A stretch of 64,000 nt of DNA from positions 13,466,217 through 13,530,216 of the forward strand of contig NC_087261.1 of the NCBI RefSeq assembly GCF_037042905.1, written 5' to 3'. The stretch is from Lytechinus pictus. Lineage: Eukaryota; Echinodermata; Echinoidea; Temnopleuroida; Toxopneustidae. How positions within the stretch are numbered: position 1 is the first letter of the stretch; every line of letters begins with the position of its first letter. Position numbers and translations under genes: made by a program. Below, in pieces: positions 31,632 through 43,640 of this stretch. A model generated the notes under the pieces. The model saw only the letters and a program-made list of their open reading frames with translations, was not told where the DNA came from and searched no databases.

Positions 31632-34600
31632 CGATATACAGTGCGTCCCAAAAAAAACGAAACCGAGATTTATCGATGATTTATCATAACTTAATCACAA
31701 ATACAATAGACAAATGACCTACCATTGTAAAGCTTAGAATCTCCTCTTTCACCTGAAATTACTTAGATTAATTCTCAATCACGCATGAGTGAGCAAAAAC
31801 AATTTGAAGAGGCGATACCAAGAAGTCATTTGGCGGGCTGTATCTGGGTTTCAAAAAGAAAACCAAATTTTTAAAAAGTTCAATAACTGCTCTTTAATTT
31901 GATACCTCAATTACAGAAAATGGTCAAGAAATAAAAAAGTTCTGGTTATTTGAAAATTGAAATAAGGCTTGAATTTCAATACTTTCATAAAATGAAGAGG
32001 TTCTACAGGCTAGCGTTCAAACTCACTTGACATTCCGTTTTGTTGACGATCAGCCATGCATTAAGTCTTTTGTTAACCATGCGATAGCTTCTGTGGAAAT
32101 CGGTGAAAACACGTTTATTTAATGAAATTATGGAAATACAAGCATTGTTTCGAGGGAACATAACTTTTTTACTTCTTGACCATTTTTTGTGATTAAGGTA
32201 TCAAATAAAAGAGCAGATATTGAACTTTTTAGGCATGTGATTTTCTTTTTGAAATTCAAATGAGTTTTTGATATCCTTTCTTCAAATTGTTTTTGCTCAC
32301 TCATGCGTGAATGAAGAATAATCTAAGTAATATCAGATGAAAGAGGAGATTCTAAGCTTTACATTGGTAGGTCATTTGTCTATTGTATTTGTGATTAAGT
32401 TATGATAAATCATCGCTTAATCTGGGTTTCGTTTTTTCTAGGACGCACTGTATATATATATATATCGTTAATTCCTACAGTGGTTTTAGCTTCTCCCTTT
32501 TGTTCATATTTCAGGGAAACATCAAGGTTCCTTCCAAACATGACACAACCAAGATGGACATTTTAGCACAAGTCATTTAGTAGCCATCCATTATAATTCT
32601 GTATAATACGAATGTGGCGGGTGTTGATCAATTGTGAACTACATGTACATATTGTATCGGATCAGTGACTGACATTCCAGCAGTAGAGGATGAATGTTAG
32701 ACATGATTAGGGCCCCCTAAAGGAAGATACATGTACAAGGGAAAAAATCATGATCTAAATAAAATAAGTCTGCCATAACGTTATCGCCTGCTATGCTAAA
32801 TCAAGTTTGAAAATCAAAATTGTTATCTGACTGTGGGGGGCAATTGACAAACATGTAACCTGTTAACATTTTTTCTTCTCTCCTTTCAGACCTTATTGTA
32901 ACATGTAAGTACTTTGTTGGAGGAGATGTGGTATGGGGCGCCCTCACCCTAAGTTTTGTTGTGATTCCGTCAATCATCCTGCAAGTGTTTAGCATCAGAT
33001 GGTATCTGGTGGATGATGACATGTCCAGCCTGAAGTGGATCACACACATCCTTCAATTTGGACCCTTGCACAGGTAAAGTAGTAGACTGTGATACATTTT
33101 TGTTTGCTTTTCAAGGGGAAGTCGACACAGGGGTCTGGTAGATTTTGTGAAGTTGGTCTAAAGTAATACGAAATTAAGAATGAAAAGTTGAAAAATTCAA
33201 TCAAGTTTTGGTTCAAAGGTAGATGTGCGGCTTCGGTCTATATCTAGTCACACAACATTTGTTCAGGCGACAAGTGCTCCGGGCTTTATTTTGTGTAAGA
33301 TATCTAGAGTTAGGGTTGCAATAGGGTTTTTATACTTAGGTATAGGGTTAGGTTTAGAAACTTTAGTTTAGGATAGGGTATAGTGTTTAATCCAGGGTTA
33401 AAGTTGTTTGATCTATCAGTGTATGAAATTTAGTTTACAGTGGAGCAATTGTTGCTGGAGCAAATGTCATGGAACCCAATCTCTGCTGATCAGTATTCCT
33501 TCTTTTTCTTTCCATCTCCTGATGAAATGGAACACCAAACCTGTAATTTATTTCAATATAACTTCCTATATTTTCCTATCTCTTGCTTTGATGTAATAAT
33601 TTTCCTCAGCTGTGGAGGAGCCGTGGTGTAGTGGTTCTGACTCTCACTTTGTAAACAGAGGGTCGTGTGTTCGAATCCCACCGCGGTCTGGCGTCCTTTG
33701 GCAAGGCGTTAATCAACATTTTGCCACTCTCGACCCAGGTGCTAAATGGGTACACGGTAGGATGTGAAAGTCATTGTAGCTTGTCCAGTACTGTGTGCGC
33801 TTCATCGGCGACTGACTGGAATACACCCCAGGGAGTGGAGGATGTGAACACATTGTGTGCGGGAATGACTGATTGAATCCGATGACCGGGGTAATAATAT
33901 ATCTGTAGAGGGCTTAGACACGTCATTTCGATGTATTATAATTAAGCACTATATAAAAGCGGATTGTTATTATTATTAGGTACGTGATACTGTTTTCTAC
34001 TGGCATCGAAGCTCGGCAAACAAGAGATCCCCTGGACTTTGAGCGTCTCTTCTACCAGCAGAGTGATGTATGCATGTTGAGGCTCTTTGAATCCTTCATG
34101 GAGTCCGCTCCCCAAGTCGTTCTGCAGCTCTACATCATGGTGGCAACCCAGGATGAAAACTTTTGGACAGGTATAATTAAACTTTTACAAAGATTGATCA
34201 ACAATTTCCTCTCCATATTGATGCACATTTTACTTTCGATATTGCTTTTGTATTCTTCTTCCTTTTTTCTTCATGAATAATCCTTTCCGCTATTCTCCCT
34301 TCTCATTTTTGTATCACGACACTCGCCTTTCTACTTTGAACTGTTCCTCAGTACATGTATATATTCTTGTTAAAAGGACACAAAAACTTGATTTGAATAA
34401 AAAGATAAAAATCAAACAAGCATAAGACTCACTGAAAATTTCATCAAAAGTTTTGCTTAATTTCACAAAGTAGTTTAAATGCACATCCTGGTCAGTATGC
34501 AAATGAGGAGACTGATGATGTCATCTTCTCACTTTTTGTATTTTACTAAATGAATTAGGAAATATTCAAATTTTCTCCTCACTGTCCAGTAAAACAAAGT

Positions 34601-37600
34601 TTTATTCCTCCCTGAACATGTGGAATTATCATGTTGTTTATAAAACATTTTGTGGCTCAGTCAAGTTGGTCCTTATTGTCAAATCTGCAAAATTTGAAAT
34701 ATTGTATAATTCAAACAAAAAACAAAAGAAAAGGTTAGTGAGGAACATAATTGACTCGCTCATTTGCATATCCTTGAGTTGTGCATATATAACTGTTTGT
34801 GAAAAATATACATGTGAACCTTTAAAGTGGCATAACTTTCTTATTTTACATCTGATTTCAATGAAATTTTCAGTGTTATGCTTGTTTGATTTTTCTCCAT
34901 TCAGATCAACAATTTTCGGGGTGGACTTGACCTTTAAGGGCATACTAGTACTACTGTATCTTTAGGCATCATAGAGAGTATTAAAAATAAATAAATGTTG
35001 AGACGAGTGAGATAGTAAATCTATTTTCCACGATGGGTGATGCTTAGTTGCTTACCATCTGTTACTAGATAAACACTTGAATAAAATCAAAATCTTGGTG
35101 AAAGCCTGAAGAAAGGTTGCCATAAAAAAGGCTCCACCCACAAAGTATTCAGGTGAAGATGTTCTACCACAGGCTTTTCGAAGAAAATATGACTTCAACA
35201 ATAATGTGTTGCTTACGATTAGACACCAAGGTGTTAGATTTTAATTGCCTAACCCTCTATTAAAAGCCCTCCTGTATGCTTTGAAACACTTGTATAAAGT
35301 GCCCTTCAAATATTATTTTACTGACTTTATTTTTTAACCCTTTTTATCAGGCACATCAGCTGCGGTTTCTCTCTTCTCCCTGTGCTGGGCTCTCGGAGCG
35401 TATAGCCGAGCTCATCGTAAGGTTCGCCGAGACAAGAAGATTGTATCTTGGCCAGGCCTTGTCCTTCAGACCATTTGGAGAATTGGGATGATTTCTTCTA
35501 GGGTCATGGCACTTGTTCTCTTTGCTTCAGTCTTCAAAGCTTACATCTTTCTAGCTGTCGGTAAGAGAGAATAAACCTGTGAATAAAGTCACATGTTAGG
35601 TGGTTTTGTATTTTAAGATTTTTTTAATTTCAGAGCAAGGGTACTTTTCTATGATAGGCACTTTTCTTCATTACAGCAAAAGTGGAGAAAATGTTTAAAG
35701 GGCACGATAAATACCAAAGGCCAATAAGGGGGCGTTGAGGCAAATCGTTGAGGTCATCCCTTCCCCCTCAGACTAGTAAAATATCAGGATCATGGCAGGA
35801 CCTTGGTAGTTGCAGGGACAGGGATGATCAGGATATGACAGAGTGTATAGAACTATGCTGTTCATTTATTTAGCCTGATAGTTGTACCCACTGCGGGAAA
35901 GTGGTTCTGTAAATGATGGTGACCTATGCCGGGGCTAGACTCGATAAGCTCTGCGTTTTCTAGCCCTGGTCACATTATTTACCATCGTATTTTTATTTTG
36001 TTGTATGTTTTTTTTTTCTCTCTCTCTTTTATATGTACATGGAGTAATTTCTTTTTTTTTCTTTTGTAATTGTGTGTATTGGTTTTTAATGTGAAATAAA
36101 TTAAATGAAATATCTTTTTATTTCTTGTCAGAAATTCTGTGCTCCTGCAGATTTATTCCAGAACACCCCATTGGTTGTCTGTATAAAAAAAAACCTTTTA
36201 ATTATAATCCTCTTTCTCCAATGTCTTCTGCTTATAGGTATTCATTGGATAGGCATGTTAGTTTGGGTCCATCTTCAGAAGACGGACTTCTGCACCAACC
36301 CTCTGGAGGAACGTCTCTTCAACTGTGTCGTTGCTACCATCTATGTCTTCTGCTTCTTCAATCTCAAGGAGGGCAAGTCTCGGAAGAGAGTCCTGGTCTT
36401 TTATTTCACAATGTTCGTTGAGAACACGGTGTTACTTCTGGTGTGGTTCAATTTCCGTACCGTTGGAGAGTGGTACAATGTGGCTGGGTTCACCATCGTG
36501 TTTGGCGGCTATGGTATTGGTAAGTTCAACTCTTAACTATGAATAAGGACAACTGGACAAGCAACTTTTATGGGGATCATATTCTGTCACCGTTTTCATA
36601 ATGCTTTCAGCAGACTAAATTTTTTGTAAGATAATAAACACTTTAAAGATTCATTTGCAAGGTAAAAATAGTACATGATTGAAATTTGATTTTTTTTTAA
36701 ATTCTGAGATAAAACAATATTTTTATTCAGGTGAGTGTGAAAGACTGAATATTGTGATATTGCATTTTACAGTCCACTTCAAATTCAAAAGAAAGGGGAA
36801 AAACACAAATGCTTTGATTTTGGCCTCTGGGGACAATTTGTGAATAGTTTTCTTTTCTTTTCTGTTTTATTTTAATTTATTTTTGTTTTACTTTGAAGTG
36901 TTATCATTGATTATGTTTCTCATATGTTGTAATAAGGGCAGGGATATTAATCATCTTTATTGATTTATATATATATATTTCTAGGATTTTAAAAGGTTTA
37001 ATTTCAAACTTGACACAGAGATACAATACATGTATATTTATTGTTTGATATTGGTATGTCCTTTCTTCTCTAGGTGTTGCCAGCATGGTTCTTTATTACC
37101 GATATCTCCATCCTCGAAATGACTTCACTCTCTGTGGGCCAAAACCGGAGAAAGAGCCTTCTGGATCTCTTAACACTACACCATCCATGTCACCCTCATC
37201 CAGCCATGCAGTCCTCTTCTCCCCAGAACTTTATTGTCATGGCCACTCAACATCTCCAACACAACACAGCGATGTGAATCATAATGATGATGCAAATAGC
37301 CCACTCGCTGTACCTTTGTCACAAACTAGCATAACCATTAACAAGGAGGATGGCCCACCCCAGAGATCAAGTCAGGTCAAAGGTCAAGACCATGTGATGG
37401 GGAATGGTGATTTCAGAAAAAGTAAAAGCGAGAGCTGCATGTGCTACAATGAGGAAAAGTCTGTGACAGTGCACCTTGATAAGAGTAATGCAGGGAAAGC
37501 TTCCGCCTTGATGAATGCTTCTCAGTTGCCATCTTTCAGGTGTGATGTTTCAGGGTTTGAAGTGGACCTCGTCCAACAGTATGACGACTGGAGGGATCAC

Positions 37601-39880
37601 TCCCGCCTTACAAATCATTCACTGGTAAGTGCTGGAACAAAATCAGGGAACATGTCACAATCACTTGGCAGTGTTCTTGATAAGAACCATCTCTCAAATG
37701 AACCATCATCAGACATATCAAGAATGCATGTTGAACCAATTCCCTTCTCGCCGGACCTCCAGCAGATGCCAGAGATCACTGACTCACCCAACAAGATCAT
37801 GACTGCGTACGAAGCCCAGCAGATCTATGACAGCATTCTGGGGATTCGTCGCCATGACCACCCTGGTAGGAACTCTAAGCGGAAACTCAAGTTTGATGAT
37901 CCCAGTAAGATGCCCGGAAAGACCCAATTAAAGACAAGCGATGCAATGTTACATGGTAAACCAGTTCAGAATGTTATTGATAGCAGTGCCTATTGTAATA
38001 TGGGAGCGCAAAGGGTTACTGTGACAAGTAAGTATGTAAAAGATGGCTTAAGTGTGGGAGATGTTTGTAGATCAAGAACTGTGATTGAATCACGTGCTTT
38101 ACCAAGTATTAGCACCAAAGATAGGCATATGAGTAGGGAACAAAATCTCAAGATAAGGTCACATCACTCACAAAGTGACATGGTGGAAACTGAATGCAAA
38201 CTGATACATGCTAGTGATGATGTAAAAAATGATAGTGAAACTTTAAATTTCCAACATCTCAAAACTGATATGCCTAGGGATTTTGAAAGGACAAAACCAC
38301 TTCAGGACTCTAAAGACAATCAGGTCGTAAACAAAGAGTGCTTTCAAAACCAAGAAAAGCCATCAATTCCAATTGTGTATGAAAATAGTGCTCTTGATCA
38401 CAAGACAGATATTCACGTTGTTTCTACAGGGTTGCGTGCAGCACTTGAAAAGGATCTGCTTAAAGCGAAAGAGAAAGTAGGTACAAGGATTGATTACATG
38501 ACATATAAGTCGGATATGCTTGATAAAGGCTCTAATAAGACCATGCCTGTATTAGGATGTAAAATTACTTCTCACGTTGTCCATGATGAAATGCCTACTG
38601 GGAATCATAACAAAGGGATAGCAGTAGATCCAACCGAGTCGGAATGCTTTGTTCATGAAATAACGTCACAAGATTTACAATGCACTGCTTCTCTTTTGAC
38701 AAGTAATAGCAAAACAAAAGAGGATCACAATATTATTGGCAAACATACAAGTAGCTTAGATTGCAAAAATACTGACAAGCTTAGTTTAGGGAGAGAAAAC
38801 AAGATGAATCAGCAACAGAAGGGGTATAACATAGATCTATGTGAAACTGATATTCCTAAAGAGCAGTGCACCAGTACATGTAGTTGTAGATCATCCAGTC
38901 CCCTCTCCTCTAAAGCGGACAATGTTGTTACATCCTGTTCTTCATTGAGTGGGAAAGACAGTCCTGTGGTAACGGGAGAAGGGGGCCTTGGTGGTGTCGG
39001 GAATGGGTTCCAAGTTCGAAGTCCTGCTGGAAAAAACAATCTTAAGAGAGTTCGCAGCCTGAAAGGGAGTGTCCCATCGGATACCGGCCCTCAGGGTTCT
39101 AGTCTGACAAAGGGTAATTCAAGTAAAGATTGCTCTGATAAAGAACATGAAAACAGACAGGAGAAGACGCCAATAGCTAACCTGAAAGGCAAACTCAAAA
39201 GGGCTTTGAGTATTAAGTCCAGGGGACTGTCCGAAAACAAGACAGAGTCCTCTCCATCAATTTCAAGACACTTGGATCTTGAGCCCCACCCAAGTGACAA
39301 CCACAGTTTGGAGAAAGCTTTAGATACTGTACATGCAGACAAAGAAAACCCCAATTTAGGTATTGACAAGCCATTAGGGCATGTAGGAGAAAGGGTTGAA
39401 GTTGAAAAGCCTGTACTGGTAGATAAACAGCAAAACAAAAAGGGTGTAATATTACATCCAAAGACTTTAAATGGCTTCTCACAAGGCATTGCAAACCATT
39501 CACCAAAGATCATGGGTGGTGGAACACCCACATCATCTCCAACTACACTGTCAAGTTCCAGATGCAATGAGAGTAGAGCTTATGCACCAGTCTTACGGGC
39601 CAAGAACACCTCCCCTCAAAAGAATACAGATAATCCAGTCATGTATTCCCGCAGTCTGCAAAAGACTGGTACATATCACATCTCACCAGTTAAAGGTTCT
39701 CAAGTTGGTAAAGAGAACAGGGGATTTCAACAAGGCACAGTGAAGGGCACAGTGAGTAGACTAAAGCAGGAAAAACTAGGTAGTTCCACTGGCAAGAAAC
39801 CTCCCAGGAGATCACTTGACAGAATCCCAACTAATTTGGTCGCAGCTAATGTGGCACATTTCGACAGTCCAAGCAAATAG
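30007..39880 (+). CDS. XK-related membrane protein (XKR4/6/7-like), six exons, 1262 aa
   Basis: Coding exons are 30007-30121, 32890-33073, 33980-34170, 35351-35560, 36238-36519 and 37074-39880. They join in frame (3789 nt with stop), with introns in phases 1, 2, 1, 1, 1. The start ATG has A at -3 and an in-frame TAG nine bases upstream. Residues 1-340 carry about eight to ten hydrophobic segments and read like the XKR core: VWGALTLSFVVIPSIILQVFS, ESAPQVVLQLYIMV, VFCFFNLKEGKSRKRVLVFYF, FVENTVLLLVW. Family members are plasma-membrane proteins and some scramble phospholipids after caspase cleavage. Residues 341-1262 are a polar, Ser/Lys-rich, probably disordered tail encoded by one exon; vertebrate XKR4/6/7 are roughly 580-650 aa in total. 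Scramblase activity is not shown by the sequence. Confidence 0.88.
30941..31545. mobile_element. Foldback MITE in XKR intron 1
   Basis: AAAGGGATGGTCCGGGCTGA at the left is inverted at the right (TCAGCCCGGACCATTCCTTT). The arms pair for over 200 bp, including TCACTGAGCAAAATGCC / GGCATTTTGCTCAGTGA and GATGATGTCACATCTCCAC / GTGGAGATGTGACATCATC. Confidence 0.88.
31639..32450. mobile_element. Tc1/mariner-type MITE, ~812 bp
   Basis: CAGTGCGTCCCAAAAAAAAC and its inverse GTTTTTTCTAGGACGCACTG bound the element, each next to TA. The arms are inverted for about 220 bp (for example AAGCTTAGAATCTCCTCTTTC on the left and its inverse on the right). No transposase frame remains. A diverged copy is at 60052-60538. 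Confidence 0.85.
32890..33073 (+). CDS. XKR gene exon 2
   Basis: Starts after CTTTCAG and ends before GTAAAG. It encodes LIVTCKYFVGGDVVWGALTL and IPSIILQVFSIRWYLVDDD, the second and third hydrophobic segments typical of XKR proteins. Confidence 0.9.
33251..33476. mobile_element. Short TU-like element in XKR intron 2
   Basis: The left end has ACATTTGTTCAGGCGAC and AAGTGCTCCGGGCTTTATTT; the right end has TGGAGCAATTGTTGCTGGAG and AAATGTCATGGAACCC. These are inverted 15-bp-type subrepeats, the same unit as the minisatellite at 2812-3308. The middle has TTAGGGTT-like runs. It is a relative of 62675-62842. Confidence 0.65.
33612..33979 (+). mobile_element. tRNA-derived SINE abutting XKR exon 3
   Basis: GAGCCGTGGTGTAGTGGTTC (A-box region) and GTGTTCGAATCCCACCGCGG (B box GTTCGAATCC at 33669-33678) form a tRNA-like head. 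A central region with GGCAAGGCGTTAATCAACAT follows, then a 3' end CACTATATAAAAGCGGATTG and TTATTATTATT. The tail runs directly into AG at 33978-33979, the acceptor of exon 3. Confidence 0.85.
33980..34170 (+). CDS. XKR gene exon 3
   Basis: Encodes the stretch from YVILFSTGIEARQTRDPLDF to ESAPQVVLQLYIMVATQDEN. The acceptor is TTATTATTAG, made by the SINE tail; the donor is ACAG|GTATAA. Confidence 0.9.
34374..34945. mobile_element. Foldback MITE in XKR intron 3
   Basis: The left arm (AAAAGGACACAAAAACTTGA, AAAATCAAACAAGCATAA) is inverted at the right (TTATGCTTGTTTGATTTTTC, GGACTTGACCTTTAAGGG). Near the middle it has CTGATGATGTCATCTTCTCAC. Confidence 0.78.
35351..35560 (+). CDS. XKR gene exon 4
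   Basis: Acceptor TTTTTATCAG, donor GTCG|GTAAGA. It encodes TSAAVSLFSLCWALGAYSRA, RRDKKIVSWPGLVLQTIWRI and SSRVMALVLFASVFKAYIFL. Confidence 0.9.
35855..36117 (+). mobile_element. LINE 3'-end fragment in XKR intron 4
   Basis: Non-coding 3' end with a hairpin at 35929-35969, a T-rich stretch, GTGAAATAAATTAAATGAAA and an abrupt end 120 bp before exon 5. The hairpin loop (ATAAGCTCTGCGTTTT) matches those at 1938-1959 and 24453-24476. Confidence 0.7.
35929..35969 (+). other. LINE 3'-UTR stem-loop
   Basis: CCGGGGCTAGA pairs with TCTAGCCCTGG (one G-T wobble) around the loop CTCGATAAGCTCTGCGTTT. Confidence 0.7.
36238..36519 (+). CDS. XKR gene exon 5
   Basis: Acceptor GCTTATAG, donor ATTG|GTAAGT. 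It encodes IHWIGMLVWVHLQKTDFCTN, VVATIYVFCFFNLKEGKSRK and RVLVFYFTMFVENTVLLLVW, a highly XKR-like stretch. Confidence 0.92.
37074..39880 (+). CDS. XKR gene exon 6 (last membrane segment and 920-aa tail)
   Basis: Acceptor TTCTTCTCTAG. The exon begins VASMVLYYRYLHPRNDF, completing the membrane domain, then encodes a long hydrophilic tail rich in Ser, Lys, Asn and Asp. A possible conserved helix reads AYEAQQIYDSILGIRRHD (about residue 572). Basic Ser-containing motifs KRVRSLKGS, KRALSIKSRG and PPRRSLDRIP could be kinase or 14-3-3 sites; this is a guess. The stop TAG is at 39878-39880. No frame interruption in 2.8 kb supports real coding. Confidence 0.88.
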
Positions 39881-41806
39881 GATGCCCCCCACCCCCCCAA
39901 AAAAAAAAAAAAAAAAAAAAACATGATATTTGCCTTTGGAAATGAGTAGATAGCAAAAATCTGAATAAATATGTAGTTACTCTATATTTGTTGAAAGTTG
40001 GAAACCACTCTTTGAGCATTAATAAATTGTGTTATACATGGATTCCAATTTTCATCCAAACAAGAATACAAAATCAAATTTTTACATGACGTACTACACA
40101 TAATATGTTTTCTTCCAAAGAAAATAAGTGTTTTGTGCACACATTTTATACCAAAGGGCCCAAATGCTTTGGATTAACTTCCTAATCCTAAGACTTTTTC
40201 CAGTGTAAAAGTTTGATCTCATATTGGAGGGTTTTTTTTTTTTTTTACTCCAATACATATTTTTCATTCTGCCTTTCCCCTCATACTGTATCTCTTTATT
40301 TTCCGTAATGTGTATTATATATTTGTAATAAAGGAATATTACCCTTCAATGGTATTCATGGCTGACTATATATACATGTAGATCTATTAATTATGTAAAA
40401 TATGTAAATTATGTAGCAAATCTTAGCTTCACAAGCGTTTTACCTTTTGCTGTATTCCTGTTTATTTCCAGTATAAACTCAGTATTGACTATCAGAATCC
40501 TGTGAAAGTGAGCACTGGACTTCACCACTATAATCATGGAGTTTCTTATTTTATAGTTCTATAAAGCATGTACGTATAGCTTACCTTGGAACTGGGAAAT
40601 TAGATTGTCTTTTTTTTTTTCAACTTTTCAATTTCATATGATGTATAAAATGAGCTACTACATGTATTATTTGGACAAAACCTTATTAATTGTATTTGAT
40701 GTAAAGTTTAATGAAAAGTATGATATACTTTTAATGAATATGTATGTGTATGCAACACTGGGTTTTGGGGTTTCATGACAATTACATGTATGTACCATAT
40801 GTAAATCTTATTGATTTTAACTTTTTTCTGAACATACAATTTTTTTCATATCGTCTAATAATGACAATGATAGTGGAAGTGCATTGATTTTCATATTTTT
40901 TTTAAATATTTTAAAAAGATTTGTATTGTAGAGTAAAGCACTTACGGTAATTAATTGCTTCAGAATTGATATATTTATTATAAAATGTGTAATATTATGG
41001 TAATTATATTTTGATCAATCCTTTCTTATATTTGTTTTATTTTCTTTTACATGTCGGCTACATGTAAACATCACAATGTTAATAAACAAAAACAATTAAA
41101 GATGGGCTTCGCTTTTGATAGTGCAGCTGTTCCTTCTGCCACCTTGGATTGCATTTTAATCTGTAAATATATTTTATATGGATTTGCTTGTCTCTATATG
41201 GACAATTATTTATTGAGATACAGTGTTTTTATATATGTACAACTATAATCACTCCTATTCAAACTTCCAGGGTATTCATGTAGCCAGTTTCATATTCATA
41301 GAATTGAATATCAAGTAATCATAATTCCTAATATTCATAACACTGTACATGTATAGGAACACATTGATTATCATGCTATCAGAATATATATATATTTTGC
41401 CTTCGACGAAGATTCTGCTAGGATCGAAAGCTTAGGCCCCTTTTTGACTTTATAGAATATATATGTCTATAAAAACGAATTTTTGCTGACTTGTAACTCA
41501 TACCAGTACCACGCTATCCAAGATTGGCAGGCCTACATGTACAAGTCTGTGATAATTGAATTTTCAAATGGACTGAGGGTGTAACCCACATGTTACTTAT
41601 GTGGCTGACATGTAGCTATTGAATAATATTCAAGCAGTGCATTATTTTTATACACTTTGTACAAAATTCTTTTTTTTTTTCTTTATCTGAAATAAATAGT
41701 AAAAAACACCTTGTAAGTTACAAGATCTAGAGACTTTTTTCTCTCTCTTCTATACATGTATAACTTATTGTATTGTTAATATCTCGAGATGAGATAAGGA
41801 TTTATG
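39881..41806 (+). other. Presumed XKR 3' UTR and downstream DNA
   Basis: It starts with a C-run then an A-run (39886-39921). AATAAA hexamers occur at 39964, 40021 and 40327. TACATGTA occurs repeatedly. No other gene is seen. Where the transcript ends cannot be decided from sequence. Confidence 0.5.
40327..40332 (+). promoter_or_regulatory. Candidate polyadenylation signal, XKR gene
   Basis: AATAAA about 450 bp after the stop codon. Earlier candidates are at 39964 and 40021. Confidence 0.35.
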
Positions 41807-42468
41807 AAAGGTCAAGTCCACCCCAACAATAAGTTGAAAAATGGAACAAGCTTAAAGAGAAATGCCAGTAGTTGCAGTAAACACTGATTTCATGAGAAAG
41901 TCTGTAAAACCAGGCTTAATTGTCAGTATATCATCGAGGATCTAGATCTGGTACAGTTACATAAACTGAACTTTGTGAAATCTTGAAATCTACGCTGAAA
42001 AATGTTCACACTGAAGATCTCCAACACAGATAGGCACACGTGGGACAGTGTATTATTATTACTGGAATAAAGACCCGACGGAAGTGACCGAATCCGCGCT
42101 TATTTTGCTTATTTCTCAGCAATTACACAATTTCTTCCAGAATCCTTTGGCACATATTTTTTATTCATACAAACAGACACTTGGGTGGTCATTATATTAG
42201 ATTCTGTAAAAAGTCATTTTGAGATCGTTACCAAAACTGGAATTTATCTTTAATGCTGGAAATCTTATTACATCGGATGTATGCATACTATCGACTGTGT
42301 TGTGGAACGGTTCTGTGAAAATAACCAAAATGTGTACCGGTGTATATCATACTTTCTTATCTTTTATTTTACATCACAAATTGAGGAATGTTAACATTAT
42401 CATCGTTCTATTCAAGTTGTTTTGCTTTTTTTTTTTTTTTACTAGGATGGACTTGGCCCTTAAAGATC
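41807..42468. mobile_element. Foldback MITE, decayed
   Basis: AAAGGTCAAGTCCACCCC at the left is inverted at the right (GGATGGACTTGGCCCTTAAA). The termini match the family at 34374-34945. The interior pairs poorly. Confidence 0.6.
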
Positions 42469-42534
42469 AAATCATTGGAACCTAATGTAGGAAATATATT
42501 ATATTCTTGCTTAAAACGCCATTGTCAGTTGTGT

Positions 42535-43640
42535 ATCTTTATTTATTTATTTATTTGGTATTATTTATACAAGGTAACCCCATCAGTAGTCAAATACTGT
42601 TGTACTTGGGGGCCCTGTATAACACAAAACAAAACAAAATACAAGCATATATACAATACAAATGGAAAATACAAATCCTGAACATAAACAGATGGAAATT
42701 TCAAGTATAAATCTAATAACAGAAAATTGTGTGTGTAATTGAGAACAGATAATAATTTAACCCAGAGCTACAAGTAGAAAGTAATAGGGGAAATAAAGAT
42801 AGAGGGTAAGGATGAATTGAGGTAAAAAGAACACTTTTGTACAGTCTATATTTATATGTACAATTGTGCATTTGGAGGTTGTCATATGAAAATTGTATGT
42901 AGTCTAACAAAGGTGAACGATGGATTCTGAGTGGGGTGGGCGGCTGAAAGATTTTTTTTTATAGAGAGTTGTTATGTGGTTACTAGTATAATAGCTCAAA
43001 TGAAGGGTGCTATATATGTGTGACGAAAATTACAGTGGAAGTACATCTTGACGATAAGTTTGTGAAAATCCATCAAAGATATTAAGAATTTTCATCTTTT
43101 AAAGTTTTGATATGCAACGTCATATGAGATCAGCTCTCTGCCTCTCCATAATTATGTAACAAATACGTACTGAAAGTATGGAATATAAATCTATTTTCAA
43201 ATGATAATGATACTGTAATACAAATAATACCTAATATTCGTAACATGCTTTTCCAAAATGGCCCAAAGTGCTCACAATTTCAGTTTACCGAATTAATACA
43301 TAAAAAATACAGAATGATAACATATAAAATGAAGGCAGTTGCTTAGAACAATAAAAAATTTGAGGACTTTTAAATAATTCAATTATTTGGGATTGTCTTA
43401 ATGTGAAAGGGAGTTTGGTCCATTCCATTGAGGAAGCAACAGTGGTTTGTTCTCGTTTCGTTGGATATGTTAATTTAAGTGGGTGTTCAGAGGATCTAGT
43501 TCTTCTATCTGGGACATTAATTTCTAAACAATCGGACAAATACTTTGGGGCTAGGTTATTGAGTGGTTTGTGAAGTAGCTTATATAGAAGGGATGTGGTA
43601 TGTCTGAAGATGTATCTACCCCACAAATACAATCACTTCC
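42535..43640 (-). mobile_element. 5'-truncated LINE, minus strand
   Basis: The minus-strand tail is AAAT repeats (42535-42556), preceded by a hairpin at about 42568-42625 (ATACAAGG / CCCTGTAT arms). A C-terminal LINE ORF fragment lies at 43285-43632. The 3' UTR between is about 730 bp, long for these elements, so part of it may be unrelated DNA. Confidence 0.6.
43285..43632 (-). pseudogene. C-terminal fragment of a CR1/L2-type LINE ORF2
   Basis: It reads LLYKLLHKPLNNLAPKYLSD, then RRTRSSEHPLKLTYPTKREQ, SSMEWTKLPFTLRQSQIIEL and FKSPQIF. This is the conserved tail seen after RT in this LINE group (compare RQRNCYHLPP...WNSLPNDFK in the ORF at 20942). RT and endonuclease are missing. Confidence 0.7.

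Larger units (their letters stand above)
30122..32889. other. XKR intron 1
   Basis: It holds a CpG- and GC-rich block at about 30205-30290, a foldback MITE (30941-31545), a TA microsatellite (about 31599-31630) and a mariner-like MITE (31639-32450). No other exon is recognised in it. Confidence 0.7.

Noticed and set aside
33612..33690. Functional tRNA gene
   Set aside because: A and B boxes are present but the cloverleaf is degenerate and it continues into a SINE body and tail.
41400..41435. Hammerhead-ribozyme-like core (CGACGA ... CGAAA)
   Set aside because: Core bases deviate from the CUGAUGA...GAAAC consensus and no pairing stems I or III are evident.
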